The notes under the pieces are model-generated. The model had not been told where the DNA came from. It worked only from the letters and a program-made list of their open reading frames with translations, and ran no database searches. From positions 6,244,001 through 6,308,000 of the forward strand of contig CM067528.1 in NCBI GenBank assembly GCA_034509925.1: a stretch of DNA of 64,000 nt, written 5' to 3'. The DNA comes from Hirudinaria manillensis. Its lineage: Eukaryota; Annelida; Clitellata; Hirudinida; Hirudinidae. Positions within the stretch are counted from its first letter, which is position 1. Every line of letters starts with the position of its first letter. The translations under genes were made by a program, and so were the position numbers. Below, one piece after another: positions 12,401 to 22,909 of this stretch.

Positions 12401-15400
12401 CTTGGTAACCGACTAAGTGCATCCGCGTTACCATGACTTTCGGATCGTCGGTACTCTATCGAATAATCGTACTGGTGTAGTATCAATGCCCATCGGGCTA
12501 AACGATTTGCTGCTAATAATGGGGTGAGTTTTGAAGGGCTGAAAAGCGACAACAAAGGTTTGTGATCCGTCACTAAGATAAAGTTTCGTCCGTAAAGGTA
12601 TTGATGGAATTTCTGCAGCGCGTAAATAATCGAAAGTGCTTCCTTATGTATCTGACTATAATTTCTTTGTGATGTTGACAGTGTCTTTGAAATGTGCAAT
12701 ATTGGTCGTTCACTTCCATCCGGATATCTGTGAAACAAAACTGCACCGATTCCAACATCTGATGCATCACATGCAATTCCCAAAGGAAGAGATTTGTCAA
12801 AATGTGCAAGCTGCACCTCGTTCGCTAAGATCTCCTTCAGCTTTTGAAACGACCTCTCTGCTTCCAAACTCCATCTCCAGAGTGATTCTTTTCTGGTGAG
12901 GCTCGTCAACGGTTCCGCAATCGTTGAAAGGTTTGGAATGAACTTGTGGTAAAACTGAACTGAACCCAAAAACGATCGCAATGTCGGGACATTTGTTGGT
13001 CTTGGCATGCTAGTCAAGGCGTCAACTCGTTTCCCTTTTTCTATTCCGCTTTTTGAAACAACAAGTCCAAGGTATTCAATTGAATCTTTAGCAAAAATGC
13101 ATTTCTTTTTGTTACATCTGAGACCTTTGTCTCTCAATCGTTGAAGTAATACTTTCAGGTTTTGAATATGTTCTTTGGAATTCGAACCTCCGATAAGAAT
13201 ATCGTCCAAATAGACTGCTACTCCTTGCAGATCGCAAGTTAGTTTGTCCATTATCTCTTGGAAATAACCCGGGGCTGAAATGATACCAAAAGGTAGTCTC
13301 GTTTGAAGAAGCACTCCTCTATTTGTTGTCAGCGCGAGCTTCTTCTGGCTCGCAGGTGCAAGTTTAATTTGGTTGAATGCGTCAGCCAAATCGATTTTAC
13401 TGAAGTATCGACTTCCTCCCAGTTTTCTCATCAGATCCTCTGGAAGGGGCATTGGATATCTATGTGGTTCTAATTGTGAATTTACGGTAACAGAATAATC
13501 GCCACAGATTCTAAAATTGGCTTTCTGCTCTCCAGGTTTCAGACTCTTTCGAATCGGTACAATTGGAGTTCCGTAATCATTGAAATGAGTTGGGGTCCAA
13601 ATCCCTTTCTTTATTCCTGCATCAAGAGCCTGGTTTAGATCTTCCTGAATTGCAAATGGCACTGTTCTTGCCTTGACAAAAATTGGCGATGAGTCTGGTT
13701 TGAATTTTATCTCTAACTCGAAATCTTTCAAACAACCAAGTTCTGGCTCGAAGCATTCTTTGAAATCGTGGCAAATTTTATAACACGCTTTTTCAACGGT
13801 TTTCGAATCAAGATCTTCATCAATTTTCAAAACGTGGTTGTGTAGCAAGCTTGAAACGTCGATTTTTAATTCGACTATGGCTTTCCTCCCAATGATGTTG
13901 AGCTTTGGTAACTTGGTGACATTGAATTCTAGAGCTACGTTTTTGACGTCCGATGTCGAAACTATGACTTCGCAGACTCCTATGTTCGGAATGGGATCAC
14001 CTGTTGCCGAAACATATCTTGTACTGGAAAAGTTTAGCCTGGGCTTTCCCCACTTTTTCCAAGTTTCGATTGCACAAAAATTGTCCCTGGCTCCACTATC
14101 TAATTCAAAAACAAATTCTGAATGTGCAATTTGTAGCACCTGAGTCAGAGGTGTGTGGCTCGGAATTGTGTGGATTGAATTTACATGCCTGTCTCTTTTG
14201 AACTTCTTTTTAAAACATGCCTTTTCAATGTGTCCAATGATTCCACAGAAATGACATTTAGCTTTAATATGTCTGCAGTCATTGGCGTGGTGTCCTTTGT
14301 TTCCACATCTTGGACAAGTTCCTTTCGGGAATGTGAATTTTGCAAATTCCTGTCTCTGTTGTTGAGGTTTTCGTATTGGCTTGGAATCTGCTTTGTCCGG
14401 TTTACTTTCTGTCTCTTTTGAAATTTTATTTACCAGTTCCCGATTGTCCTCTGGTGTGCCGTGTACTGTAGCTTTCGCAACTTTGGCAGACTCTTCAACT
14501 TCCATAGCAATTTCAATTGCTCGATTGAATGTTAGTTCATCTTCTGGAACTTTGAACAACGCTTTGAGCACAGCCTCGTTGTCAACTGAACACATGAATC
14601 TTGTTCTTAAAGCTTCATCTAGTGTGTCTTCTATACTAGGGAAGTCACATGTGGTGGCGGCATTTCGAATTTTCGCCGCGAGTTCCTGAATTGTTTCACC
14701 TGGTTGTCTTTTTAGCTCAGTCCAAAATTTGAATCTCTCTCGAATCACAAATCTCTTGGGGTTGAAGTTATGCATCATCACCGCTTGGATTTCAGCAAAG
14801 TCCAATTTATTTACTTCGCACGGCGTTGGTTTTTGAGAAGCTGTTGTTTGCAAAAGTTTGTAAATAGAAGCGGACTGGTTTGTCAGAAACACTTGCGTAA
14901 TTTTCGATGCTGGAATTGAATTCGCTTCAATGAATGACTGGAAGCGGTTCATATAATCATTCCACAATTCTTTGCTAGGTTCGAAAGGAATAAAATTCGG
15001 AACGGTGTGGTGTGTAGTGTTTGTAGCTATTGAACGGACCAACAATTCCATTTGCTGTGTAAATGCTTCCAACAACTTTGCAACGTCGGCCATTTTGGAA
15101 ACTAAACAAATTTTGAACTTTCTTTTGTCGACTGCGCCAGTTGTTATGTCTTTAGAAACGAAACGAACTTCAAACTTCGAAAGAACCAACACGCTCAAAA
15201 CTATCGTTCGACAACATCCGGCCCCGCCTCCTCGCACATCGTCACAACATATACAAATGCTGGTAATTTAAAAACTGATTTGTTCAACTGCTCTTATGTT
15301 TTGTTTTAGTATCCAAAGCGTGAAGATTGATTTATCTTCAAATCTTGAAGGAAGTGAGAAAAGAACCATTGAAGAACCTTTCCCTTTGATAAAGCCACTC

Positions 15401-16332
15401 ATCAGTAGCTCCTCGGATACTTTATTGGCTTCCATTTCCAAGATATCATACAAGGATAAACTAATGGAAGGTTTATCAGACACAGCTGCAACCAAATTAA
15501 CATCAAAAACAAAACAAAATACTCAAACGTTTTTTGCTAAGGACTCGATGTTGCTTAATGGAAAGGGTATAAGGGATGAAAATCACAATTTGACCACAAA
15601 TGATTCAATGAAACCATCTGAGTGTTCCAGTATGCCAAATTTGATAAAGTCAAATGACAGTGCATGGAGTGAATGGAAATCAAAGAAAAGCACGCCCAAG
15701 AGATCCCACGCTTCTGGCCCAAACTCAAGAACAGGCCTAGATAATGCAGATACTTCTAGTCATACTTTGGTTAATGCTTGTAAAAATAAGGGTAAAGTTG
15801 AAAAGTCTTCAAAAGAATGTTTGCATGAGATTGTTAGCAAACCTAAGAACAAACATATCCACCCAAAAGTCTCACATTCTTCAGATGCCATGGAAGCAAA
15901 ACGAGGATGTGACGTGAAGACACCTTCTCAATTGACAAAGAGACAGCTGAGGAAATTAAAGAAATTTTGCTCCCTAGATCTCTCTGAATTAGAAGAAACA
16001 GCTGATGCAAAGGCTTCTAAAATCAATCAGAAGTGGTAATTAATTAGACTTCCTTAAGCAAGCTAAATTAAAGAAACATTCTCAAATTTTAATTTGTGAT
16101 TAAATTTGTAATTTAATTTTCTTAAATTAATTAAGATTTTAAATTTTGTTGAATAAGGAAAAGCCACGATGATTTGGACAACTTGAATGCCTCGCCTCAC
16201 AAGGCCGACAATTACCTGTTATGGCCCTTGGTCGGGCTCGCCGTTTTGGCAGGTTTTGTTGCCTTTTGTTTCAGAGATAAGATTTCGTTCATGATTGCAT
16301 CGAGATTTCCCTTTGAAAGGCCCCCTATCTAG
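9482..16332 (+). CDS. Unknown acidic protein with C-terminal tail anchor (3 exons, first intron split by a retrotransposon)
   Basis: Exons 9482-10416, 15310-16035 and 16158-16332, all GT-AG, phases 2 and 2, giving 611 aa. Residues 1-550 are polar and mostly unstructured-looking. There is an acidic block (DSDEDEDIEE, about 252-261), scattered Cys, and a basic patch (KRQLRKLKK) near the end of exon 2. Exon 3 adds one hydrophobic segment, about residues 573-593 (LLWPLVGLAVLAGFVAFCF), then a short tail ending PPI. That layout predicts a tail-anchored protein, with the long N-terminus in the cytosol and insertion into ER or outer mitochondrial membrane. I recognise no family. Intron 1 is 4,893 bp, of which about 4.4 kb is an antisense gypsy-type insertion, so the ancestral intron was about 0.5 kb. 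Exons and phases are well supported; the start codon and any further upstream exon are less sure. Confidence 0.75.
10864..10868. repeat. Target-site duplication TATAC (left copy)
   Basis: TATAC immediately outside the LTR at 10869-10976, matched by TATAC at 15250-15254 outside the other LTR. Confidence 0.9.
10869..10976 (-). repeat. 3' LTR (108 bp)
   Basis: Identical to 15142-15249 apart from one base near position 10874. The gag-pol stop codon (10969-10971) lies inside this LTR. Confidence 0.93.
10969..15093 (-). CDS. Gag-Pol polyprotein of the gypsy-type element, intact
   Basis: 1,374 aa from the ATG at 15093; open codons upstream run into the LTR but lack an ATG in a good position. Order: Gag, two CCHC zinc knuckles (about 260-273 and 280-293), aspartic protease (DSG at about 332-334), reverse transcriptase (YLDD at about 628-631), RNase H (about 770-890, including TDHKPL), and an integrase with a HHCC zinc region (about 1000-1034) and a DD35E core (about D1065, D1119, E1155). 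The C-terminal tail is basic, with no chromodomain seen. The order protease-RT-RNase H-integrase is that of Ty3/gypsy. Gag and Pol share one frame with no frameshift. No stop or frameshift interrupts it, so it may be active. The ORF crosses into the 3' LTR, which supplies its TGA. Confidence 0.95.
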   Translation of the reverse strand: MADVAKLLEAFTQQMELLVRSIATNTTHHTVPNFIPFEPSKELWNDYMNRFQSFIEANSIPASKITQVFLTNQSASIYKLLQTTASQKPTPCEVNKLDFAEIQAVMMHNFNPKRFVIRERFKFWTELKRQPGETIQELAAKIRNAATTCDFPSIEDTLDEALRTRFMCSVDNEAVLKALFKVPEDELTFNRAIEIAMEVEESAKVAKATVHGTPEDNRELVNKISKETESKPDKADSKPIRKPQQQRQEFAKFTFPKGTCPRCGNKGHHANDCRHIKAKCHFCGIIGHIEKACFKKKFKRDRHVNSIHTIPSHTPLTQVLQIAHSEFVFELDSGARDNFCAIETWKKWGKPRLNFSSTRYVSATGDPIPNIGVCEVIVSTSDVKNVALEFNVTKLPKLNIIGRKAIVELKIDVSSLLHNHVLKIDEDLDSKTVEKACYKICHDFKECFEPELGCLKDFELEIKFKPDSSPIFVKARTVPFAIQEDLNQALDAGIKKGIWTPTHFNDYGTPIVPIRKSLKPGEQKANFRICGDYSVTVNSQLEPHRYPMPLPEDLMRKLGGSRYFSKIDLADAFNQIKLAPASQKKLALTTNRGVLLQTRLPFGIISAPGYFQEIMDKLTCDLQGVAVYLDDILIGGSNSKEHIQNLKVLLQRLRDKGLRCNKKKCIFAKDSIEYLGLVVSKSGIEKGKRVDALTSMPRPTNVPTLRSFLGSVQFYHKFIPNLSTIAEPLTSLTRKESLWRWSLEAERSFQKLKEILANEVQLAHFDKSLPLGIACDASDVGIGAVLFHRYPDGSERPILHISKTLSTSQRNYSQIHKEALSIIYALQKFHQYLYGRNFILVTDHKPLLSLFSPSKLTPLLAANRLARWALILHQYDYSIEYRRSESHGNADALSRLPSGKDDNFDAGEDEDDDLTVCTISAISKQIRPTDSQVLTKESRRDRIISTVVRFLKEGWPRVVDAQIRHFQKLEDALTVQNDCLIFGNRIVVPEKLRLHVMGLLHLGHCGMRRMKQLARTVVYWPGIDADIEEMCRKCTSCAEHQNNPPKFSNHPWMLPERPWSRIHVDHAVNFMGKNWLVVVDSYSKYPCIHSTSSITARTTMELLEEDFAHFGYPHTLVTDNAPTFTSSEFQEYLRERGILHLRGAPYHPATNGQAERLVQTFKQSLKKSRLPTIQALQEFLMQYRRTPLESGYSPSELLNGRQLRSKLDALLPSVPHIAQELQNRQNKPTSKRSSNTQFTVGKPCYVQRSGPGKDRIPRWIPAVVIQVLGPRHVLIQAVPKGPTLKRHVEQLRPRHGVEEDDDPGMVPGPTPNSRNISTSTTAQTTVPRRPRGRPKGRRNFQRPIVPDSETTLPRHSERLRLKALRNFSAGMEVL
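15122..15140 (-). other. Primer-binding site (tRNA-Ser type)
   Basis: On the minus strand TGGCGCAGTCGAC begins two bases inside the 5' LTR. It resembles the primer sites of 17.6/297-like elements. Which tRNA is used is inferred. Confidence 0.6.
15142..15249 (-). repeat. 5' LTR (108 bp)
   Basis: Partner of 10869-10976. Starts TGTTGTGACG and ends ATAACA in element orientation; no obvious AATAAA signal inside. Confidence 0.93.
15250..15254. repeat. Target-site duplication TATAC (right copy)
   Basis: Matches 10864-10868 and marks the outer end of the insertion. Confidence 0.9.
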
Positions 16333-17824
16333 TTCCCTGCAGAAATGCTTCGAGATAACCTTCCATGCTGCACTCATTTTATTTTAGTTTGGCAGATTCG
16401 ATGACTCATATCATTTGATTACTTCGGTCGATCGCAACTCTATCTACACTGTCGTCCAGTATTTGACTTGAAGTTTGTCAGAAATTCCTGCATTTATGGG
16501 GGTATTGTTGAATAATATTTAATATCTGTTGAAGACAAGAAGTTATTCTGTAGAATTTTGTTTCATTTGCTTCTTGAATTTGTTTGTTGATCAACCAGCT
16601 GTTATTTTATGATTGTTTAGGACCATCAGCTGATTGTATATAAGATGCAATATAGCACCAATGCACATTTTCAAATTAATGTTTCATGGTAGCTTTTTTT
16701 TAACATTTTGCCAAACATTCTTTGTTTATTTCTTAAAAGACAGTGTTTCATCCATGTCTAATTAACATAATAGCTGGCAATATAATTACATTTAATATAA
16801 CTATTTGTGATTAAATTAATACTCTTCAATTTATGAAACTTATTTGGATTTAATCACATAGTTCTACATGCAGTTGTTTTGCTGATGAATTAATATCCAT
16901 TGACAATAAAGACTGCTTGGTATAGATTTCATCATATTTTATAATAACAATAACATTTTGACACAAAAGTGTATTAGAATCGGCTTTAGTAAAATGTAAT
17001 TCTTCACAACTTTATATGGAATTGAGCCTTGAGATTTGTTTTCAATTAAGTCAGTAATTTGTTTTTATAAATTGAAATGGCAGATTTTGGATCAAGTCAA
17101 ATCGATGAGTTTGATTCAAGTTGGGCTAAAGAGCCATCTTACTTAAGCCAGGCATTCTTAACTTTTTCCAGGATTTTGAATGCGTTGAGTGAATAATAAA
17201 ATAACAGTAAGTAACGATGTTCATGGCAGCATGCGTGCGCGAATGTTGATTAGAGTCCAAGTGTCGGAGATGGTTTTGATCGTCTGTAGAACGCACAACG
17301 GTAAGATTGATTTTTAGGAACAAATTGAATTGATGTAGACTGGCAGCCTAGCGAGAGAGTCAGCCAAGGCATTAGCATGGGCACCGGTGGATGGGGAGCG
17401 CCAATAGGGCTCAGGGTAGCAGTGATGAATTTTTTGGATTATATACTTAACCCATTAAGGAAAACTGGACACACTTATTCTAACAACTTACAAACTGCTG
17501 TTTTGACCAACGTCTGCTGTACAGCTGTTGGGTGGATCTGTCGTGAGTCTGGTCTACTTTTTAAACGACTTAATTGAAAATAAACTCTACTTGGGACTGA
17601 AGTATGCCCATCATGTCCTCCGTCAAAAGTGCTTAGATTTTGGAAATTATTCATTTCATGCCACTGATGTTGACGGGGAAGAACTGCGTACTGATATTTG
17701 ACATTGTAAAGTACTGGGTCTGGAAGCAGGAGATTCGGGGAGAAAATTTGTTAAATGTCCTCGCCATTAATATAGACCAGAAAAGATGGAGTTAATGATG
17801 AGCAGCAATTTAACATTGAAAGGA
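16333..17824. other. Intergenic region, nothing recognised
   Basis: AT-rich 3' flank of the tail-anchored protein gene (an AATAAA lies at 16905-16910) running to the target duplication of the foldback element. Short ORFs near 17130-17580 look random. Confidence 0.45.
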
Positions 17825-17833
17825 CCACGTCTG
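17825..17833. repeat. 9-bp target-site duplication, left (CCACGTCTG)
   Basis: CCACGTCTG directly before the ACGACGGTGAAG end of the foldback element, repeated exactly at 22910-22918. Confidence 0.9.
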
Positions 17834-18419
17834 ACGACGGTGAAGTTGGCAAACTTTCGGCAAACTTTTTGAACGCCAATATCTCCGGAACGGAAAGAGC
17901 TAGAACCAAAATTCTTTTTTTAACTGATAGATAATGTTCACGGAAATTATGTGGACATAATAAAAAAATTTTATCTTTAACGGGAAATTTAGTACAAGTG
18001 GCCGATGCTCAAAGCCGATTTCCAGGAAAACGGAGCTTTGTGCGAAAAATCGACAAACGAATTCAGAATCTGCATTGAATTATCTTTCTAAAAAAATACG
18101 TTTCGACATTTCGCCATCGGTCAGAGTACCTCAAAATTAATTCTGAAAGCTCCCTAAAATTTGTTTACATTGCGAACCGAAGATAACGAATGCGCTAAAT
18201 TTAACAAATATTTCCAATTTTAACAAAAGATATATAGCAGAAATAGTTCATATCACTACAATATGACATAATTTGGTTAGAACAATTTTTTAAATTATCG
18301 TTAAGCATCTTTTGCTTGAGCAGGCTGATGTCGTGCATGTCACCAAAGTCACAAAATGAGGCAGCGCAGTCAAATCCGACTTTGTGCGAAAAATTCATCA
18401 ATACATTTTAAAAGAACGC

Positions 18420-19495
18420 AGAAAGACCTTTCAGAAAATATACGATACAATTATGTGGCATCGGTTTAAGACGCTCTATGACCTTATTATAAACGTTTCC
18501 CAGCAACCCACATGAGGTCATTCCATCGTTAGGCAAGCTGTCCTCTTCTCACTATGATTTGTGCCAAAAATATTTTTATGCATTCTTATAGCACGTTAAA
18601 ATATCTTCCAGAAAATGTAAAATACAATGCTGGCGCTCCGGTATAAGGCGCTCTATAACCTTATTATAAATGCACCATAAATTCTAAGATCTTTTCTTTT
18701 CATCGTTTGGCGCTCTTCTCACTCGTCACACTGGTTTGTGCGAAAAATTGACTCTACTATTTCGATAGCATTTTCAAAGACCTTTCAAAAAATCTACAAC
18801 ATAACTATAGCGGACCGGTACAAGGCGCTCTACAATTTTTTTTAATACTGCTCCTTAACTGCTCACACCTTTTCTTTCCATCGTTTGACGCGCTTTCCTC
18901 ACGTCACTCTGATTTGTGCCAAAATTCTATTTACACATTTCAATAGCTACTTCAATGGGCTTTCAGAAAATCTACAAACAAGTAACAGCACCCCTGTGTA
19001 ACACTTTCTGTAATCTTATTATACGAGCCTCTCACATCTCTCTATCTTCGCTTTCAATCGTTCGTCGTGTTGTTCTCTCGCTACTCTGTTTTGTGCGAAA
19101 ATTTGAGTCTAATATTTCAATAGAGCTTTCAAAGACCTTTCAGAAAATCTATAACACAACTATAGCGGACCGGTACAATTTTCTCTGTAATCGTTTTAAA
19201 ACTGTCTCCAACTGCTCACATCTTCTCTTTCCATCGATTTGCGCGCTTTCCTCACTTCCTATAATTTGTGCTAACATTCTATTTACACATTTCAATAGTT
19301 GCTTTAATGGGCTTTCAGCAAATCTACTAAAAAATTACAGCACCTCTGTGTAAGATTGTCTATAACATTATTATACGAGCCTCTCAGAACTCTTCGCTTT
19401 CAATCTTTCGTCGCTCTGTTCTCTCGCTACTCGGCTTTGTGCGACAATTTGATTCTAATATTTCAATAGAGTTTTCAAAGACCTTTCAGACCTAT
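18420..19495. repeat. ~178-bp tandem repeats in the left arm (about 6 units)
   Basis: A motif like GACCTTTCAGAAAATCTAC recurs near 18424, 18605, 18782, 18959, 19135, 19309 and 19481, a spacing of about 178 bp. Each unit also carries a cTTATTATAA box, a CATCGTTTG-like box and TTTGTGCgAAAAtT. Odd and even units differ (GACCTTTCA versus GGGCTTTCA), hinting at a two-unit higher-order repeat in the inner half. Confidence 0.82.
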
Positions 19496-20069
19496 ATTAT
19501 GGTATATATAAGGTATTGTATAGGCAATTCGCCTACATAAAGCTTTCACATATAAAAGCTTGCCTAAATTCTACTGCCAAATGTCGAAAGGTCTAAAACT
19601 ACCACCGATCTCCACACTTTATCTATCTAATTTGTCTGAGAAAAAGAAATGCTTTGTTATAGAGGACATATCTTTTGTTCGTTGTCATTAATTGGGTATC
19701 ATTTATATGATTCGGATAAGTAAAGATTAATAGATGAATTAAGAATTTTGCCATCAAAAATACTAACATTAAAATAATTTTCATGCTTTGCTTGGTAAAA
19801 TCCAGACTTAAGCAATTGCTTTGTTTTACTTAGCTGATAATTGACGTTTAAATGTTCAGATATATGAAACTTGCATAAAGCTAGCCGGGCGAAAATTACC
19901 ATTGTTAAAAAGCCTAGATATTACGCAGCCGGGCAATAATCGAAGCAACAACTCAAAATCTAAAACTCAACTATATTTAACAATTTACGTCTCATTCGAT
20001 TCACAATATATCAAACAAACTTTAAATTACAGCAACAATAACTTTGAAATTCATTTATGTCATAGATTT

Positions 20070-21192
20070 CGGCCTAACTAAGCTTTTGATACATTCCCAG
20101 TAAATGTAGCAGGCATTAAGTAAGAGTTTTTGAAGAAAAATAATATCGAGTTATTTGAATTTCAATGAAGGGACGCGATCCATTTTAAGTCTCAAATTAA
20201 TATATTGAGACGGTTTTCTGGGCCCATTTTTAGATATGTTGTGTATTAATCATATATCTCTCCAATACCAAACTTTCGGCTCCCAATTTGTTGTGGTTTT
20301 AGAGTAAATTGGAAATAACAAATCATCGCAACTTTTGAGAATCGAGTTCGGCGATCAAGTCCATTGACTTGGATTTGAGACCTATAGGCTCTTTTTCTCA
20401 ATTACGAAAATTATAAAAAAATTAAATTCAAAATAATTTTGGCAATAGGTTAATAATAAGAAATATGAATGACAAAGCCGAAGTTGGGACTTCTAAAGTG
20501 AATAGTTTTTCTTATAATCTCGTAAATATAAAATGGACGCGAAACTCTAAAAATTCAAAAACCTAAAGTTTGATAAAATGTATGATAAACTATCTTCAAA
20601 AAGTTCATTTTGCTATCAATAGCAAACTTTTGTGGTAAAAATGAGCAATTTTGCAAACGTTCTTTATAGACAACCCCTGACATGTTTTGAAAACAATTCG
20701 TCGGGGACCGGCCTGATAAATTTAAAATATGAAGTTTATTCAAAACTAATATTATATATCTCAAAATAAAGATTTAATTGTCAGTAATGTTTTTCTAAAA
20801 TTAATTTTACTTGAAATTTCTTATTAACGAAATTAGGAAACATAAACCTTTATTTTCATTCTCATAATTTTGAAATGTAGGTATGTCATTCATCTTAGTA
20901 CAAATAAGCTTTTGAAATACTTTTCAAAGTACTTAACAAACATTAAATTGGAGTTTTTGGCCGAAAAGACTAAAATAATAGCGAGTTTTCTGAATTAAAT
21001 TAAGCGACGCGATTCGTTTTAAGTCTCGGATTAATGTATTAAGACGGTTTTCTGACCCCATTTTCAGACATGTTGTGTCTTAATAATGTATCTCTTCATT
21101 ACCAAATTTTCGGCTCCAAATATGCTGTGGTTTTAGAGTAAATTGGAAATAACAGATCATCGCAACTTTTGAGAATCGAGTTCGGCGATCAT
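20070..21192. repeat. Diverged direct duplication in the loop (~815-bp period)
   Basis: About 20085-20370 and 20890-21187 are similar in the same orientation. Both contain GACGCGAT, GACGGTTTTCTG, ATGTTGTGT, TTTCGGCTCC and the shared end GAATCGAGTTCGGCGATCA. The second copy abuts the right arm. This suggests a partial internal duplication of the loop. Confidence 0.7.
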
Positions 21193-22330
21193 GTCGAGAT
21201 TACAGAGCGCCTTGTACCGGTCCGCTACAGTTGTGTTGTAGATTTTTTGAAAGGTCTTTGAAAATGCTATCGAAATAGTAGAGTCAATTTTTCGCACAAA
21301 CCAGTGTGACAAGTGAGAAGAGCGCCAAACGATGAAAAGAAAAGATCTTAGAATTTGTGGTGCATTTATAATAAGGTTATAGAGCGCCTTGCACAGGGGC
21401 GCTGGCATTGTGTTTTACATTTTTTGAAAGGTCTTTGAATGTTCTATTGAAATATTGGAATCAAAATATGGCTCATATCAGAGCGCCATGAAGAAAGCGC
21501 TTCAAACGATGAAAAAAGAAGATGTGAGCAGCTGGAGACAGTTTTAAAACGATTATAGAGCACATTGTACCGGTCCGCTAGAGTTGTGTTATAGATTTTC
21601 TGAAAGGTCTTTGAAAGCTCTATTGAATTATTAGACTCAAATTTTCGCACAAAACAGAGTAGCGAGAGAACAGCACGACGAACGATTGAAAGCGAAGATA
21701 GAGAGATGTGAGAGGCTCGTATAATAAGATTACAGAAAGTGTTACACAGGGGTGCTGTTACTTGTTTGTAGATTTTCTGAAAGCCCATTGAAGTAGCTAT
21801 TGAAATGTGTAAATAGAATTTTGGCACAAATCAGAGTGACGTGAGGAAAGCGCGTCAAACGATGGAAAGAAAAGGTGTGAGCAGTTAAGGAGCAGTATTA
21901 AAAAAAATTGTAGAGCGCCTTGTACCGGTCCGCTATAGTTGTGTTGTAGATTTTTTGAAAGGTCTTTGAAAATGCTATCGAAATAGTAGAGTCAATTTTT
22001 CGCACAAACCAGTGTGACGAGTGAGAAGAGCCCCAAACGATGAAAAGAAAAGATCTTAGAATTTATGGTGCATTTATAATAAGGTTATAGAGCGCCTTAT
22101 ACCGGAGCGCCAGCATTGTATTTTACATTTTCTGGAAGATATTTTAACGTGCTATAAGAATGCATAAAAAGATTTTTGGCACAAATCATAGTGAGAAGAG
22201 GACAGCTTGCCTAACGATGGAATGACCTCATGTGGGTTGCTGGGAAACGTTTATAATAAGGTCATAGAGCGTCTTAAACCGATGCCACATAATTGTATCG
22301 TATATTTTCTGAAAGGTCTTTCTGCGTTCT
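21193..22330. repeat. ~178-bp tandem repeats in the right arm (inverted)
   Basis: Mirror image of the left-arm array. Units are recognised by AGGTCTTTGAAA... and CCGGTCCGCTA boxes near 21222, 21425, 21600, 21776, 21954, 22135 and 22312. The innermost units have no close left-arm partner, so the two arrays are not of equal content. Confidence 0.78.
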
Positions 22331-22909
22331 TTTAAAATGTATTGATGAATTTTTCGCACAAAGTCGGATTTGACTGCGCTGCCTCATTTTGTGACTTTGG
22401 TGACTTGCACGACATCAGCCTGCTCAAGCAAAAGATGCTTAACGATAATTTAAAAAATTGTTCTAACCAAATTATGTCATATTGTAGTGATATGAACTAT
22501 TTCTGCTATATATCTTTTGTTAAAATTGGAAATATTTGTTAAATTTAGCGCATTCGTTGTCTTCGGTTCGCAATGTAAACAAATTTTAGGGAGCTTTCAG
22601 AATTAATTTTGAGGTACTCTGACCGATGGCGAAATGTCGAAACGTATTTTTTTAGAAAGATAATTCAATGCAGATTCTGAATTCGTTTGTCGATTTTTCG
22701 CACAAAGCTCCGTTTTCCTGGAAATCGGCTTTGAGCATCGGCCACTTGTACTAAATTTCCCGTTAAAGATAAAATTTTTTTATTATGTCCACATAATTTC
22801 CGTGAACATTATCTATCAGTTAAAAAAAGAATTTTGGTTCTAGCTCTTTCCGTTCCGGAGATATTGGCGTTCAAAAAGTTTGCCGAAAGTTTGCCAACTT
22901 CACCGTCGT

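Larger units (their letters stand above)
10869..15249 (-). mobile_element. Complete Ty3/gypsy-type LTR retrotransposon, antisense in an intron
   Basis: 4,381-bp element on the minus strand, flanked by 5-bp TATAC duplications. The 5' LTR is 15142-15249 and the 3' LTR is 10869-10976. Both are 108 bp, start TG and end CA, and I see a single difference (near the inner TGTTA end), so the insertion is recent. Just inside the 5' LTR is a TGGCGCAGTCGAC primer-binding site like that used with tRNA-Ser by 17.6/297-type elements. A single long ORF occupies almost the whole interior and there is no env. The 108-bp LTRs are very short for the group. It interrupts intron 1 of the tail-anchored protein gene, opposite in sense. 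Confidence 0.95.
17834..22909. mobile_element. 5.1-kb foldback / Mutator-like non-autonomous transposon
   Basis: The element starts ACGACGGTGAAGTTGGCAAA and ends with the exact reverse complement, flanked by a perfect 9-bp duplication. The arms, about 17834-19250 and 21500-22909, are nearly identical inverted repeats (about 1.4 kb; only occasional mismatches by eye). Weaker inverted similarity of repeat units extends inwards to about 19490 and 21185. The inner parts of both arms are tandem ~178-bp units. The ~1.7-kb loop has no long ORF, so no transposase is encoded. Long inverted repeats with internal tandem units are the hallmark of foldback elements, and 9-bp duplications fit Mutator/foldback groups. 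Superfamily is inferred, structure is directly visible. Confidence 0.88.

Noticed and set aside
18201-22542. Several 60-145-codon ORFs in the inverted arms and loop, some duplicated in mirror image
   Set aside because: They lie in tandem repeats of the foldback element, show no domain, and their duplication simply reflects the inverted arms.
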